DNA of 64,000 nucleotides from Agapanthus africanus (GCA_030015575.1 JASDDO010000016.1:457946141-458010140), one strand, 5' to 3'. Positions 47,926 to 59,701 are shown, counted from the first letter of the stretch. A program made the numbers and translations. The notes: generated from the sequence alone by a model not told the origin.

Positions 47926-49195
47926 TCCTGGTCACGTGGAACACGGATAACGTCACTCTTTGACCCCGTGGAAAACATCCAGAGTGGAGCCTAGTCCTCG
48001 CCTAACGCGGCAGTGAACCCGTGTGAAGCATCTAGTGCAAAATTCCTGGTCACGTGGAACGCGGATAACGTCACTCTTTGACCCCGTGGAAAACGTCCAG
48101 AGCGGATCCTGGTCCTCGCAGAGCACGGCAGTGAACCCGTGTGAAGCATCCAGAGCGGAGTCTAGTCCTCGCCTAACGCGGCAGTGAACCCGTGTGAAGT
48201 ATCTAGTGCAAAATTCCTGGTCACGTGGAACACGGATAACGTCACTCTTTGACCCTGTGGAAAACGTTCAGAGCGGATCCTGGTTCTCGCAGAACACGTC
48301 AGTGAACCCGTGTGAAGCATCCAGAGTGGAGCCTAGTCCTTGCCTAACGCGGCGGTGAACCCGTGTGAAGCATCTAGTGCAAAATTCCTGGTCACGTGGA
48401 ACACGGATAACGTCACTTTTTGACCCCGTGGAAAACGTCCAGAGCGGATCCTGGTCCTCGCAGAACACGTCAGTGAACCCGTGTGAAGCATCCAGAGCGG
48501 AGCCTAGTCCTTGCCTAACGCGGCAGTGAACCCGTGTGAAGCATCTAGTGCAAAATTCCTGGTCACGTGGAACGCGGACAACGTCACTCTTTGACCCCGT
48601 GGAAAACGTCCAGAGCGGATCCTGGTCCTCGCAGAACACGTCAGTGAACCCGTGTGAAGCATCCAGAGCGGAGCCTAGTCCTTGCCTAACGCGGCAGTGA
48701 ACCCGTATGAAGCATCTAGTGCAAAATTCCTGGTCACGTGGAACACGGATAACGTCACTCTTTGACCCCGTGGAAAACGTCCAGAGCGGATCCTGGTCCT
48801 CGCAGAACACGTCAGTGAACCCGTGTGAAGCATCCAGAGCGGAGCCTAGTCCTTGCCTAACGCGGCAGTGAACCCGTGTGAAGCATCTAGTGCAAAATTC
48901 CTGGTCACGTGGAACGCGGACAACGTCACTCTTTGACCCCGTGGAAAACGTCCAGAGCGGATCCTGGTCCTCGCAGAGCACGGCAGTGAACCCATGTGAA
49001 GCATCCAGAGCGGAGCCTGGTCCTCGCAGAGCACGGCAGTGAACCCGTGCGAAGCATCCAGAGCGGAGCCTAGTCCTCGCCTAACACGGCAGTGAACCAG
49101 TGTGAAGCATCTAGAGCAAAATTCCTGGTCACGTGGAACGCGGATAACGTCACTCTTCGACCCCGTGGAAAACGTCCAGAGCGGATCCTGGTCCT
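47926..49195. repeat. 171-bp tandem repeat (57 codons), about seven units
   Basis: TTCCTGGTCACGTGGAAC recurs at 48043, 48214, 48385, 48556, 48727 and 48898, exactly 171 bp apart, then at 49122 (171 plus 53). Each unit has two related half blocks (CCAGAGCGGATCCTGGTCCTC and CCAGAGCGGAGCCTAGTCC). The minus strand stays open for 237 codons. No known domain; each unit carries TCACGTGG. Confidence 0.95.
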
Positions 49196-49199
49196 CATA

Positions 49200-49660
49200 C
49201 CAACATGGAGTGATCACCACCGCAACATTCATCTCGATACAGCAGACGCGATACCAGCAAATGAAGCAAAAGGCCAAATTCCTGGCTTCAGGGTCTTGAC
49301 GGCAAGTCATATAAAGCCTGAAAGATAATCGGAGAGCATCTCGCACCAGTGCGGAGTGGTCACCACCTCGACGATCATCTCGATACAGCAGATGAAATGT
49401 CACCCCAGTGTTCTTCCTCCAGCAGGGTTCAGACGCGACACTCTAACAAACGGAGCCATGGCAAAATCCCTAGTTCCAAACCTCGACGGTTCACATGCAA
49501 CCTAGAGACAACAGCGACATTCGTCTCGATACAGCAGACGCGATGCCAGCAAACGAAGCAAAGGCCAAATACCTAGCTTCAGGGCCTTAACGGCAAGTCA
49601 TATAAAGCCTGAAAGACTATCGGAGATCATCCCATACCAGCGCAGAGTGGTTATGACTCA
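49200..49660. repeat. Direct duplication, about 300-bp period
   Basis: CATCTCGATACAGCAGACGC with the following CCAGCAAAtgAAGCAAAgGCCAAA occurs near 49230 and 49530, including GGCAAGTCATATAAAGCCTG. Confidence 0.8.
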
Positions 49661-50169
49661 TCGGAGCTCTCCAAAATGAGCCTAACCTCAAGTAAAAAGC
49701 GGCATGGCAAATTCCTAGCGCTTGCTCTTCCGACGGTCAAACTGTCAAGGAGGATTGCTTGAAGACGTCTTGTCCAGCTTCTGAAGGGATCAGAGACACG
49801 GCAGTCGCAGGGCTACTCGAACAGCACTATTTCCTATCGAGGGATACATCAGCCAATGCGACGGTACGACGGCCAAAACCCTAAGTACCACAGACCCTAA
49901 CGGACTTCTGTCGTAAAGAGCAGAGGTTAACTGTGACGTTGGGCTATTCTTGCGAGATCTGCTCGATCCGTTTCGACTCGTGAGGAAATTGATGTCTTTG
50001 CGAAAACTTCTCGATTCGTCTCGACTCGTGAGATAAAGCCTTAGGCAGTGGGGATTAAAAAACCTGTTTCCTAAACACTGGGACCCTGCAAGTCGGCCCA
50101 AAACGGTCTCTCGCATACTATCCACGGGTCACACTCTCCAAAGTCGAATCTCGACAAGGAGGGAAACAA

Positions 50170-50343
50170 CCGCTTACTGGTCCTCTCGACTCGTAAAAGG
50201 GAAAACTCTCTTATAGGATCCTTACGACTTATAAGAGAAAACACACTTAGGAGTCCTCACGACTCCTAAGGAGAAAATACACCTACGAGATCCTCACGAC
50301 TCGTACGGAGAAAAGTCTTTATGAGACCCTCACGGCTCGTAAA
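50170..50343. repeat. Hairpin array with CCTYACG loops (second element family)
   Basis: CTCTTATA/TATAAGAG (50208-50237), CTTAGGAGTC/GACTCCTAAG (50246-50270, perfect 10 bp), TACGAG/CTCGTA (50284-50305), TTTATGAG/CTCGTAAA (50318-50343). Same loop and GGAGAAAA linker as at 35779-35951. Confidence 0.9.
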
Positions 50344-50739
50344 GTTGAAAAGTCTTAGGTGGCAGATCCTACCCCTGTCTCCTAAGCCATCACTGCCCTG
50401 CAAAGAGATCAAGATGGACCATCTATGAGCCACACTTGCCAAAACTACATGCCACTGAGATGGAGAACTTACTCATGAGCATATAAACTACTTCACGCCA
50501 GAGTAAGACATAGAGAGATAGAAGGGTGTGGCTCATGGAGTTAAGGGTTTAGAACTATATCTTTTAAGAATCGAGATTTGAGTCAATGATAAATGACGAC
50601 GCTTGTGTCCGCTCGTTATCTTCTCAGATCAAGATTCTAAAAGTGATACACCAACCAGAAACTGGTCATACGCCATGCATAACTCTGGATAACTCTGCAT
50701 AACTCTACACTACTTCACCCACGTACATACTTACGTGGG

Positions 50740-50758
50740 CAAAGTAGTGGGGGGCATT
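50740..50758 (+). other. Polypurine tract of element 47926-54897
   Basis: AAAGTAGTGGGGGGCATT directly before TGTTCCCGCC. Confidence 0.8.
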
Positions 50759-50974
50759 TGTTCCCGCCAAAAATTTCTGCGCAAAGGAGCCCAGGGTATC
50801 AAATGGCAGCGATACGCTTAAGGAAATGTGAACCAGTATCTTCCGGCTTGTATTTTGATAAACTCCCGAAGGAGAAACTATTAAATTCTGATAGTATTGG
50901 AAGCATCTCGAAAAACCCTTCGATTTGATATATTATGGGTCCCATAATTCATCCGGGAGCAAAAGTTATGAGGT

Positions 50975-51390
50975 ATCACGTGTCCATACGTGATGGACCT
51001 TTAAGAACCCGCTGGAGGAGTTAAAAGACATAATAAAAACTCAGAAAAGACCCTAATGGGGCATCACGTGCTCACACGTGACCATGGGTCACGTGCAGAC
51101 ACGTGATGGGCTCTTAAGGCCTCTAAAATAATGAATAAAATTAAATTCTAAAATCTGTTCCCTGATTAAAAATCAGGAATCACGTGCTCACACGTGACCA
51201 ATGGTCACGTGTTGACACGTGATGGTTAAAACTGAAGCGTAAACAAACAGCTGAAGGAAATACCTCAATGAGGTGTCACGTGTTCACACGTGACAAATGG
51301 TCACGTGTTGACACGTGATGGTTACAACTGAAGCGTAAGTAAACACTGAGAAAATGACTCAATTGGGGGTCACGTGGCAACACGTGACTG
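50975..51390. promoter_or_regulatory. G-box doublet array upstream of TATA
   Basis: Repeated TCACGTG-n3/4-CACGTGA dyads (for example near 51062, 51090, 51180, 51207, 51275, 51300, 51370). Each core is CACGTG and each pair forms a larger palindrome. Confidence 0.75.
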
Positions 51391-51744
51391 GCTGTAAAAG
51401 CCTTGCTGTTCAACAGAATTAAATTCTGAAAAAGATCATTTAAATCTTTCGAAATAGAATTTAAATTCTAAAAGCTTCTAAATCTTTCCAAATGGAAAAG
51501 GATTATGGGGATCGTTGGATTAAAGATCCAAGGGTGATTAAAAATCACTAATTTATGGAAAAATCTTAGACAAGGAAAGATTTCCCCTAAATCTCACTGA
51601 GAATAACAAACATAATATCTTTGGATTTAAAATCCAACGGTGAATAAAATTCACTGAATGATCTAAAGGATCATATTAATCATGAAATCAATTAAAATCT
51701 TTTAATGAAAGATTCACAAAACAAATTGATTCTTTTCCTTCTCC

Positions 51745-51752
51745 TATAAATA
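51745..51752 (+). promoter_or_regulatory. TATA box of the 50759 LTR
   Basis: TATAAATA in CTCCTATAAATAGGAGCC, itself embedded in a palindrome (CTCCTAtaaaTAGGAG). Confidence 0.75.
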
Positions 51753-51809
51753 GGAGCCAAGAAGAGAAGAGAAGGGATCTACTTTTTTGGGAGAGAAGAA
51801 ACAGAGAGA

Positions 51810-52172
51810 GGAGAATTTAATTCTCTGCAAAAGAAAAACCCTAGGTAAGAAAAGAGAGGCTTAAAAAGAGTTTAACTCTTATATAAAGAAAAGAACTTAG
51901 TTCTTTCTCTGGTGGAGGATCTGCAAAGTGCACATCTCCCCATGAATTGAGAATTTAATTCTCATTGGGTTGAGATCCTGCCATGCAGATCCCAAACATA
52001 GAGGAGGAATTAAGTTTTGAGAATTCAATTCTCACAAAATTATAGGAATTCAATTCCTTTGGGATAAAATTAGGGTTTTACCCTAAATAAGAATTTAATT
52101 CTTTCACAATAGGAATTTAATTCCTCCAAAACAAAAATTAGGGGTTTACCCTAAATAAGAATTTAATTCTTA
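51810..52172. repeat. GAATTYAATTC palindrome series with changing flanks
   Basis: GAGAATTTAATTCTC (51811, 51949), GAGAATTCAATTCTC (52019), AGGAATTCAATTCCT (52043), AAGAATTTAATTCTT (52088, 52158), AGGAATTTAATTCCT (52110). Outer three bases change but remain paired. Confidence 0.88.
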
Positions 52173-52215
52173 AAGATAAGCAGACTTAAAAGATCTCTGT
52201 GCATAAAAAGACTAA

Positions 52216-52900
52216 GGCCACGTGCCCCACGTGACCCCTGAACAGATCCCCCAAAAATGAGAAGAGGAAAGCTTTGAGGCAATGCCTCACGTGTTCCCAC
52301 GTGACCCTCATTATATATGGAACAAAAGCAAAGGCAGAAACAATTCTGGGCGCTCTCACGTGTTACCACGTGACCCCTAATAAATGTTCTAATAAATCAG
52401 GGCATGAGTATACATCACGTGCCCACATGTGATGGCTATAAAAATTAAAAGTGTTTAACACTTGTTTGCAGAACAAAATAAAGGGGATCTGGCCCCACTT
52501 TTTGATGCCATCACGTGCTCCACGTGACCCCCGAAACACAGAAAGAAAAAGCAAAAGAAATAAAGGCCTTGGGCGCTCTCACGTGCTCCCACGTGACCCC
52601 TTGGCTGATGCTCTAACAATCAGCGCACTAATCCTCCTCACGTGGCAGCACGTGATGCTCCAAAGAAAACATAAAAAGTGTTTAACGCTTACTTACAGAA
52701 CGAAGAAAAGGAGATCTGGCTCCACATTTAGGGCGCCCTCACGTGTCACCACGTGACCCCTAATGAGCATTCTAACAGACCAGAGCGGGGGTCTCCATCA
52801 CGTGCTCACACGTGATGGCCGTCAGAATTAAAAGAGTTAAACACTGATCTACAGAATAAAATAAGGGAAATCAGGGCGCTCTCACGTGTCCACACGTGAC
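52216..52900. promoter_or_regulatory. Second G-box doublet array, downstream of TATA
   Basis: About ten CACGTG...CACGTG dyads at 50-100 bp intervals (near 52217, 52287, 52357, 52413, 52511, 52579, 52638, 52739, 52798, 52883), many followed by ACCCC or ATGG. Confidence 0.75.
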
Positions 52901-52911
52901 CCCTCTCTCCT

Positions 52912-53160
52912 TAGTATTTAACACTAATCTGAAGACTTTGTTCCCAGTGTTTAACACTGATTTGCTTTAGTGTTAAACACTAATTTGAAATCTCTGATTA
53001 CCAGTGTTTAACACTGATTTTCTTTAGTGTTTAATACTAATTTGAAAGCCCTGTTGCTAGTGTTTAACACTGATTATCTTTTAGTGTTTAACACTAACTT
53101 GTTAATCTTATTCCCAGTTTTCAACACTGTTGACCTTTAGTGTTTAACACTAGCTTTAGC
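52912..53160. repeat. AGTGTTTAACACT palindrome array
   Basis: About nine copies of a 13-bp palindrome alternating with GATTTGCTTT and AATTTGAAA-type spacers; single copies also at 52449 and 52677. Confidence 0.88.
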
Positions 53161-53479
53161 CCAATTGGCTAAGTTTCTAGAGGCAAAGCCTCTCCTTCAA
53201 TGGACCAACAGAGAGCCAATATTTCAAACACAATTGGACTTAGCCCAAACTGGCCATAAGTCCTCAAATCATCTTGAACTGAGCACATCTGCTCTTTCAA
53301 CCAACTCATTGGTTCGAGGGTACATCTCTGAACTCCTCTGACATCTGTCATTGTAATCCTTCAACGTCGTCAGAGAGGTGACGGGTCCCGACAACCACAC
53401 AACAATACGGACTGTGGGGTCCTTAAACTCATGGACTTATGCGTCCTTAAACTCATGGACTTATGCGTCCTTAAACCTA

Positions 53480-53720
53480 TATTCGCCCCCAAACGGGAAC
53501 ATGGACCACCATGTCCCTAAACTGAAGGTGGACCACCACGTCCATAAACTGGAAATGGACCACCACGTCCCTAAACTGGAACATGGACCACCATGTCCCT
53601 AAACTGGAGGTGGACCACCATGTCCCTAAACTGGCAATGGACCACCACGTCCCTAAACTGGAACTTGGACCACCATGTCCCTAAACTGGCAATGGACCAC
53701 CATGTCCCTAAACTGGAACA
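53480..53720. repeat. Minisatellite TGGACCACCATGTCCCTAAA
   Basis: About eight units of 27-33 bp; the plus strand frame encodes DHHVPKLE repeats, the counterpart of the inverted minisatellites in the four-LTR chain. Confidence 0.9.
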
Positions 53721-53762
53721 ATAGAGCCCCCAAATGCTCTTTTGTCGGATCTAAACGATCCC

Positions 53763-54485
53763 GTTAAGTCGATCTTAGTCCCAAACTGGACTAACGTATC
53801 CTTAACAACCGTTTAAGTTGATATTAGCCTCAAATATGGCTAACGTATTCTTAAACCTTCAAACAGACTTTAGTCCCAAATTGGACTATAGATCCCCCAA
53901 TCAACTTTGGTTCAAGGGTACATCTCTGAACTCCTCTGACACCTGTCGTTGTAATCCTTCAACATCGTCAGAGAGGTGATGGGTCCCGACGGCCATATGT
54001 TAAATGGACCACTATGTCCCTAAACTGGAACAATGGAGCCTCCAAACGCTCTTTTGTCGGATCTAAACGATCCCGTTAAGTTGATCTTAGTCTCAAATTG
54101 GACTAACGTATCCTTAACAAATATTTAAGTTGATCTTAACCTCAAATAGGGCTAACGTATACTTAAACCAAAACCTTCAAACAGACTTTAGTCCCAAATT
54201 GGACTATAGATCTCCCAACCAACTTTGGTTCAAGGGTACATCTCTGAACTCCTCTGACATCTGTCGTTGTAATCCTTCAACGTCGTCAGAGAGGTGATGG
54301 GTCCCAACAGCCATACATGCAATGGACCACCATGTCCCTAAACTGGAACAATAGAGCCAATTGCTCTTTTGTCGGATCTAAACGATCCCGTTAAGTTGAT
54401 CTTAGTCTCAAACTGGACTAACGTATGCTTAACAAACGTTTGAGTTGATCTTAGCCTCAAATATGGCTAACGTATCCTCAAACTA
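53763..54485. repeat. Covarying long hairpins in the LTR 3' part
   Basis: Hairpins near 53763-53806, 53811-53857, 54073-54116, 54124-54170, 54390-54433 and 54438-54482. Outer arms are GTTAAG/CTTAAC, GTTTAAG/CTTAAAC or GTTTGAG/CTCAAAC; inner arms TTAGTCC/GGACTAA or TTAGCC/GGCTAA. Confidence 0.88.
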
Positions 54486-56959
54486 AAACCCCAAACCCAA
54501 ATCTAAGAAAACACGGATTTGGACTAATCCACGTCCTACGGGCGACGACATAAATTGGTCTCCGTATACAATCCACGGGCAACCACAAACAAAATAAACA
54601 CCCACGACACGAAGTGACCAGCTGGAGAAGGAGAAAGTTGTTACCGCGATGCGGTAGCGTAATTAACTGCAGGGGCTTGCGCCTGCAGGGAAGAGCGTCC
54701 CCACAATCAAAAACCCCTCAAGCGAGGGGGAATCTGACGAAGTCTGCTACATCGGCTGCATCCGTCTAAACCTCCGATACACGGTGCCATAAATCAACTT
54801 GGCATCTTCGGAGAGGTGGATGGATAGCACCAATTAGCATCTGCCCCGAATCTTAGACAAGACGACCCATGTCTCGGCCGCCGTTCGGAGGGGAACAGTA
54901 CTCATTGGTATTTGTGCAGTGTTCTATCAGAGTGTGCGTAACGCAGAAACGTATAATATGGATAATATAATGCAAACATGTAAAGTAATCTAAACGTACC
55001 TATTGTAATTATTTGCTATGAGCTATACCATTATCTTTAGGAATAATCGAAACGTTAAGTTTGAAATAAGGAAGCTGCCCTACATTTAAAATAGATATCC
55101 TTTTTAGAAACTGGCACGCATCCTAATATTTTATTTAAAAGACAAACGAATCGTAGTTTTTAAAAGAATATAGCTCACACAAGTATTACATCCTAAAACA
55201 GAATATAACTTAACTCTACGAGTCAAAAGATAAATTGGCTATTATTCGGCATACAAATTTCATCATTTCCAATAAGTATAAATCCTTATATTATATCTCA
55301 TCATATCTCTATATCTGTATCATCTTAAGTACGGCATGATCCCTCATACAAATTCATCAAATCATATCCATGTCGTACGGATTTAACATCACGTACACGT
55401 CTCACTTAAAACCATAAATGAACTCTATGCAAATGAAAGACATATAAGATGCGATATTATATCAATACCTTGAATAACTACTATACTAACTAGAGATTAT
55501 AATAATATTTATAAGATTGCGGGGGTGTTATACGCCATCCACCCGACTTCCCATGTAGATGTAAATCTACTCACTAACTTAAAAGCTTGCTGAATCCACG
55601 CTGCTATTGCCAAATCCGTCTCGGAATCCTTGAATCGTACCTATATTCATTTTTAAATCGCAATTGAGGTAAATATCATATCGAAAACCAAAATAACAAG
55701 CTAAACATCCGTAGGTTAGAACCTACAACATACTTAACCCAAAACGACAATATAATTTTGTCCTTAACGTATAAACGTTAACGGTTCAGCTGCAATATCA
55801 AAATACGAAAACTCCGTATCGTAAATATCTGAAATTTGATAAAAACATTTCTAAAACGTTCCCAGATTTTACTGTATAAATATTTAGATAAAACAAATGA
55901 TACAGAGACTTGTAAAATACCAACTCAAAGCTACAGAAGAAAAATCAACACCAAAAGACATGAGGAGGCCGGCGTCGCCGGAATTTTGGGGTGGGTCGCT
56001 GGATTTTCTAGGGAGTTTGGGGTTCATGTATGAAGTGGTGTCTCCTAATAGTCTCAATATACTTTTGGTCTTGCTGGATTTTCTAGTGATTATACCTAGT
56101 GGTTCCAGATTCATTTACAGTGAACTAGATAACACAAAAACCAAGTTAATGATACTGCACAGCTAAACATGCCATATGATGATATCGTGAGTTACTGAAC
56201 TTAAGCTCTGAGCTAACCCTTCCCTGGTCATGCCATATAAAAACAGAACTCATGGTACGATATATCCGTGTTGTATCTAAGGATCTTAAACCCAAAACTG
56301 ACATTTGCTCCCTGATTTCCTATACTGCTAAAACAACTTAAAAAAACAATATTAAATAGATTAATACACATATATAGACCTACCTTAAAAAACACAACAT
56401 CCAATTCCTCTAAAAATCCGACGAGGTCGGATTTATCTTGATGGTTGCCGGCCAAAATCCGAGCACTGGGTTTATTTTCTTATGGTTAATTCTAGGTCTA
56501 GATTATAAGATCAAGGTACTGTTTGATCAATTTATTTATCATTTAAACTATAGCAGATCTTCACAGAGCTAAACTTTGCCTAAAATACGATATCCGATTT
56601 CTAAACAAAACATTACTATCTTAAGTTACAGGGTTTGAAGTTATACCTACTGAAAGACCACTAGAAAGGCTTCCTCCAAGATGCACCAGCTCAATCTATT
56701 CTAGCTTGATGGTGGTGGTAGTGACCTTAGTATTTAGTCTCATCTTTTCTTTTCTTCTCTTTGATTTGATGAAAGATTTAAATTTGGGGAATGAGGTGTT
56801 AGGCTCAGTTTGAGATATAGTGTTTTATTTAGGAGGTGAGAATTTATGGTAGAGAAAAGAGGAGGTGACATGGAGGAAGGAGGATGTGTCATGAGGATGA
56901 GACATGGTGCATTCATGCAAGGAAGAGGTGGCAAGTTATGAAGGAAGAGGTGGAAAGAT

Positions 56960-56964
56960 AATAA
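56960..56964. repeat. TSD AATAA, left copy, of solo LTR 56965-59884
   Basis: Repeated at 59885-59889. The sister LTR has GATAATAAGGAGGAGG uninterrupted at 43613-43628. Confidence 0.93.
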
Positions 56965-59319
56965 TGTCACGCCCCGCTTCCCGGTATACCACGAAGGGGA
57001 CGGGACTAGACCGCTACGTATTTACTGTGAAATAAATACGTTAAGCGTATCTAAGCAATATAAAAGTAAAACACAAGAGACAAGATATAATTAAAAACAA
57101 CAACTTTATTTATTCACATTCTTTCTGTACAATGCATAGAAAGTAAATACAACTGATAAAAAACAATGCCTAAACAATGGAATAACAGAAATGAAAAAGT
57201 ACTGAATGGAAAGTGTACAATGAACTAGAGCTCGGGGTCTTCACTGGACTGGCCCAAGTCTTCAGTAGAGGGCTCGATCTCTGGAATGTCCAGACCACCT
57301 GACGACATTCAAAGAAGAAAGAAAGAGAATGTCGTCAGCGAACAAATCGCTCGGTAAGTCCCAAAGATAAGGGAGAAGTAGGATAGACAGAATAAGAAGG
57401 TAACTTTTAATGTTGTATTATATTGTTATAGTATTGTGTTAACGCTATTGTTTGTAGCTTGGTACAGAAGATGCCAGTGTATACGAGAGGAGTCCCACTT
57501 ACACCGCAGATTTTGGTAACCCGTAGTACAAGGCTCCATCGATAATACCACAGAACAACGGTATGGATATAATTACGTCTTAAGTGACCACCTCGTGCTA
57601 CGTTTAACATATTCTGTACCAGTCTACCTCTTAAACCCCGTGTTATCTTGATTGTATTGTTGTATTGTATTGTAAATTGTATAGATTGTATGTTTGGATG
57701 ACTGACCGAAACCATGATATTAGTAAACGGGTGTAACTGGAGAATCATGTATGTAATTGTAGAATCATGGATGTAACTGTATAATCATGTAAATGGAATG
57801 TATATCCATGGTTTGGTACAGTCAAGTTGATAGATTGAATAATGGATTCATGGATTCATATTGAATTGTAATATTGTAAATTGTAGATTGTACATTGTAC
57901 ATTGTAGATTGTATTTGAATCATATTCAAGTCAGATTATAATGAGACTCAAACTGAGTCAGATAATTAGAAAAGTAAAATGAAGTCCTGATTGTTTTGAT
58001 GTTATCAGTAACCGCTGCACATGGGCGGCATGATTTGTATCTTTTTCAAAGACGATTACCGTATTGATAACACCGTTATTAAGTTGTCTACCTTAGATAG
58101 GCAAGCACCCACTTTTCCGGCTCCCTGAGGCTCAAGAGATTGGTCCCGCTTAAATCTATGTTTACTAGGGTCCTTAGGGTAATTTATAGAACTTGAGAGG
58201 GTTTTATGTAAAAATACTTTTATATACTTTTCAAAATACACCTCAAGTATTTATTATTCATCTTTAAAGTTGTAATGAATGTAGATTTTATATTGTGATA
58301 TTTCTAGTGAAAACATCCTAATTTCATAGATAAAGGTATTTATTTGTAATATTGGTTTTGTATGGAATTCATTGTATTTTAAGGTAAATTGATTCTTGTG
58401 ATTTTTAGAAAAAGATGGAATATTTATATCATAACAAAATAGGTATTTTAATGATAAATATACATATATTTATACAAAAATAATTTTAATATATATTTTA
58501 TATTCTAAAAATCTCATTTTCTTAAGATATCGTATTTTAAATCTTTCGAGACCAAATGCTCCTTGCGGAGGTCTGCATCTCGCACTATTAAGCCCGAGGA
58601 TGTGCGATAATCCGCACCATCCCGAACGCGTTCCCCAAATGGGTTGTAGCGGCGCTTTGCAAAGATTTGTATAAATACTAAATCCTTTAGAAAACGGTTT
58701 TGTTAAGTAAATGGTATTAAAATGAAATTGTGTTGTTTTCCCGTATTCTATAATCCAAAGGGTATTGTGCTATATTGTATATGAGTGTGTGAGGAGGTAG
58801 GTCATTATCTCGTGATCTACTTAAAAGTATAGTAAGTTTTGTGATGTTATATGTCGAATTGAAACTATGTGGTATTTAAATGAAAATACGGTAAAATGAA
58901 ATAGCAGTTACTTTTGATTATGAAACTTGATCAATATGGTTGATTAGTGTTTAATAGTCAACATGAAAAGGTTCAAGTATAATTGTATTAAAGAAAAGTG
59001 AAGTTTTATAAAGAAACCGAATCGGAAATCGAATTTGTTCCGATTCCGTCGGGTTTTGTAATTCCGTATTTTTTAGAAAGAAAAGAAAAATAGAAATGGG
59101 GACTTACGGGTTTAGGACAATAAAGAGAGGGAGATTGATCGGGAGGAGTCGCCGGTGCGTCGTTTCGTCGCCGGGAGCTCCCAGGATGGTCGTCGGAAGT
59201 TTTCCGGAAAATTCGCCGTAGCTTCGCTTCTTGCTCGTTTTCAAAGTACACAAGGTTTCTAATAATTTCTTGAGAGTTGGCTCAGAGTTTTGGGATGAGG
59301 GGGTAGTGTGTAGGGTTGG

Positions 59320-59327
59320 TATTTATA
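59320..59327 (-). promoter_or_regulatory. TATA box of solo LTR 56965-59884
   Basis: Minus strand CCTATAAATACCAACCC, about 560 bp from the LTR start. Confidence 0.65.
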
Positions 59328-59701
59328 GGATTAGGCTAGGGTTAGAGTAGATGAAGGGTTTTAAATTAAAAATGTATTAAAAATTCTTTAAAAATAGAGT
59401 AAATGGGGATTAATGGTGTCTCTGGAACCGATCTAATTAAATGGAGTGTGCAAGGGGTATGAGAAGACCAAAAGCCAAGATTTTCCTGTTGACGACTCGG
59501 CCGACCGGCCTAGTCCGGCCGGTGGCGCCGGCCGATCCGCCGGCCGACTCGGGAGCTCGGGAGGTAGGGAGTCGCCTGATGTAGCCTCTGGTATATTTAT
59601 TATTTCAGGTGTAGTGGGAAAATTTGGGAGTTAGCACGTGTTGACTGTTGGGCTTCTAAAAAATTTAAACTAAAATAAAATTAAAAATAATGTGGGGTAT
59701 G

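Larger units (their letters stand above)
47926..54897 (+). mobile_element. 5'-truncated non-autonomous LTR element (internal region plus 3' LTR)
   Basis: Left junction 47925/47926 falls in a repeat with no LTR; right end is a clean LTR terminus GGGGAACA at 54897. Contents: 171-bp repeats, a duplicated block (49200-49640), a hairpin array (50170-50343), PPT and a 4.1-kb 3' LTR. The LTR end (about 53270-54897) matches the four-LTR chain in inverse orientation. The 5' LTR and 505 bp of the host LTR were lost together. No pol. Confidence 0.85.
50759..54897 (+). mobile_element. 3' LTR, 4.1 kb, palindrome- and G-box-rich
   Basis: TGTTCCCGCC to GGGGAACA. In order: G-box doublets (50975-51390), AATTTAATT palindromes and TATA box (51136-52180), second G-box array (52216-52900), AGTGTTTAACACT palindromes (52440-53160), 30-bp GACCACCATGTCC minisatellite (53480-53720), and three roughly 300-bp blocks with covarying hairpins (53720-54490). 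The last 400 bp match the chain LTR ends. Confidence 0.88.

Noticed and set aside
47926..49195. 171-bp repeat as a centromeric satellite
   Set aside because: The length is suggestive, but there are only about seven units and they are internal to an LTR element ending at 54897.
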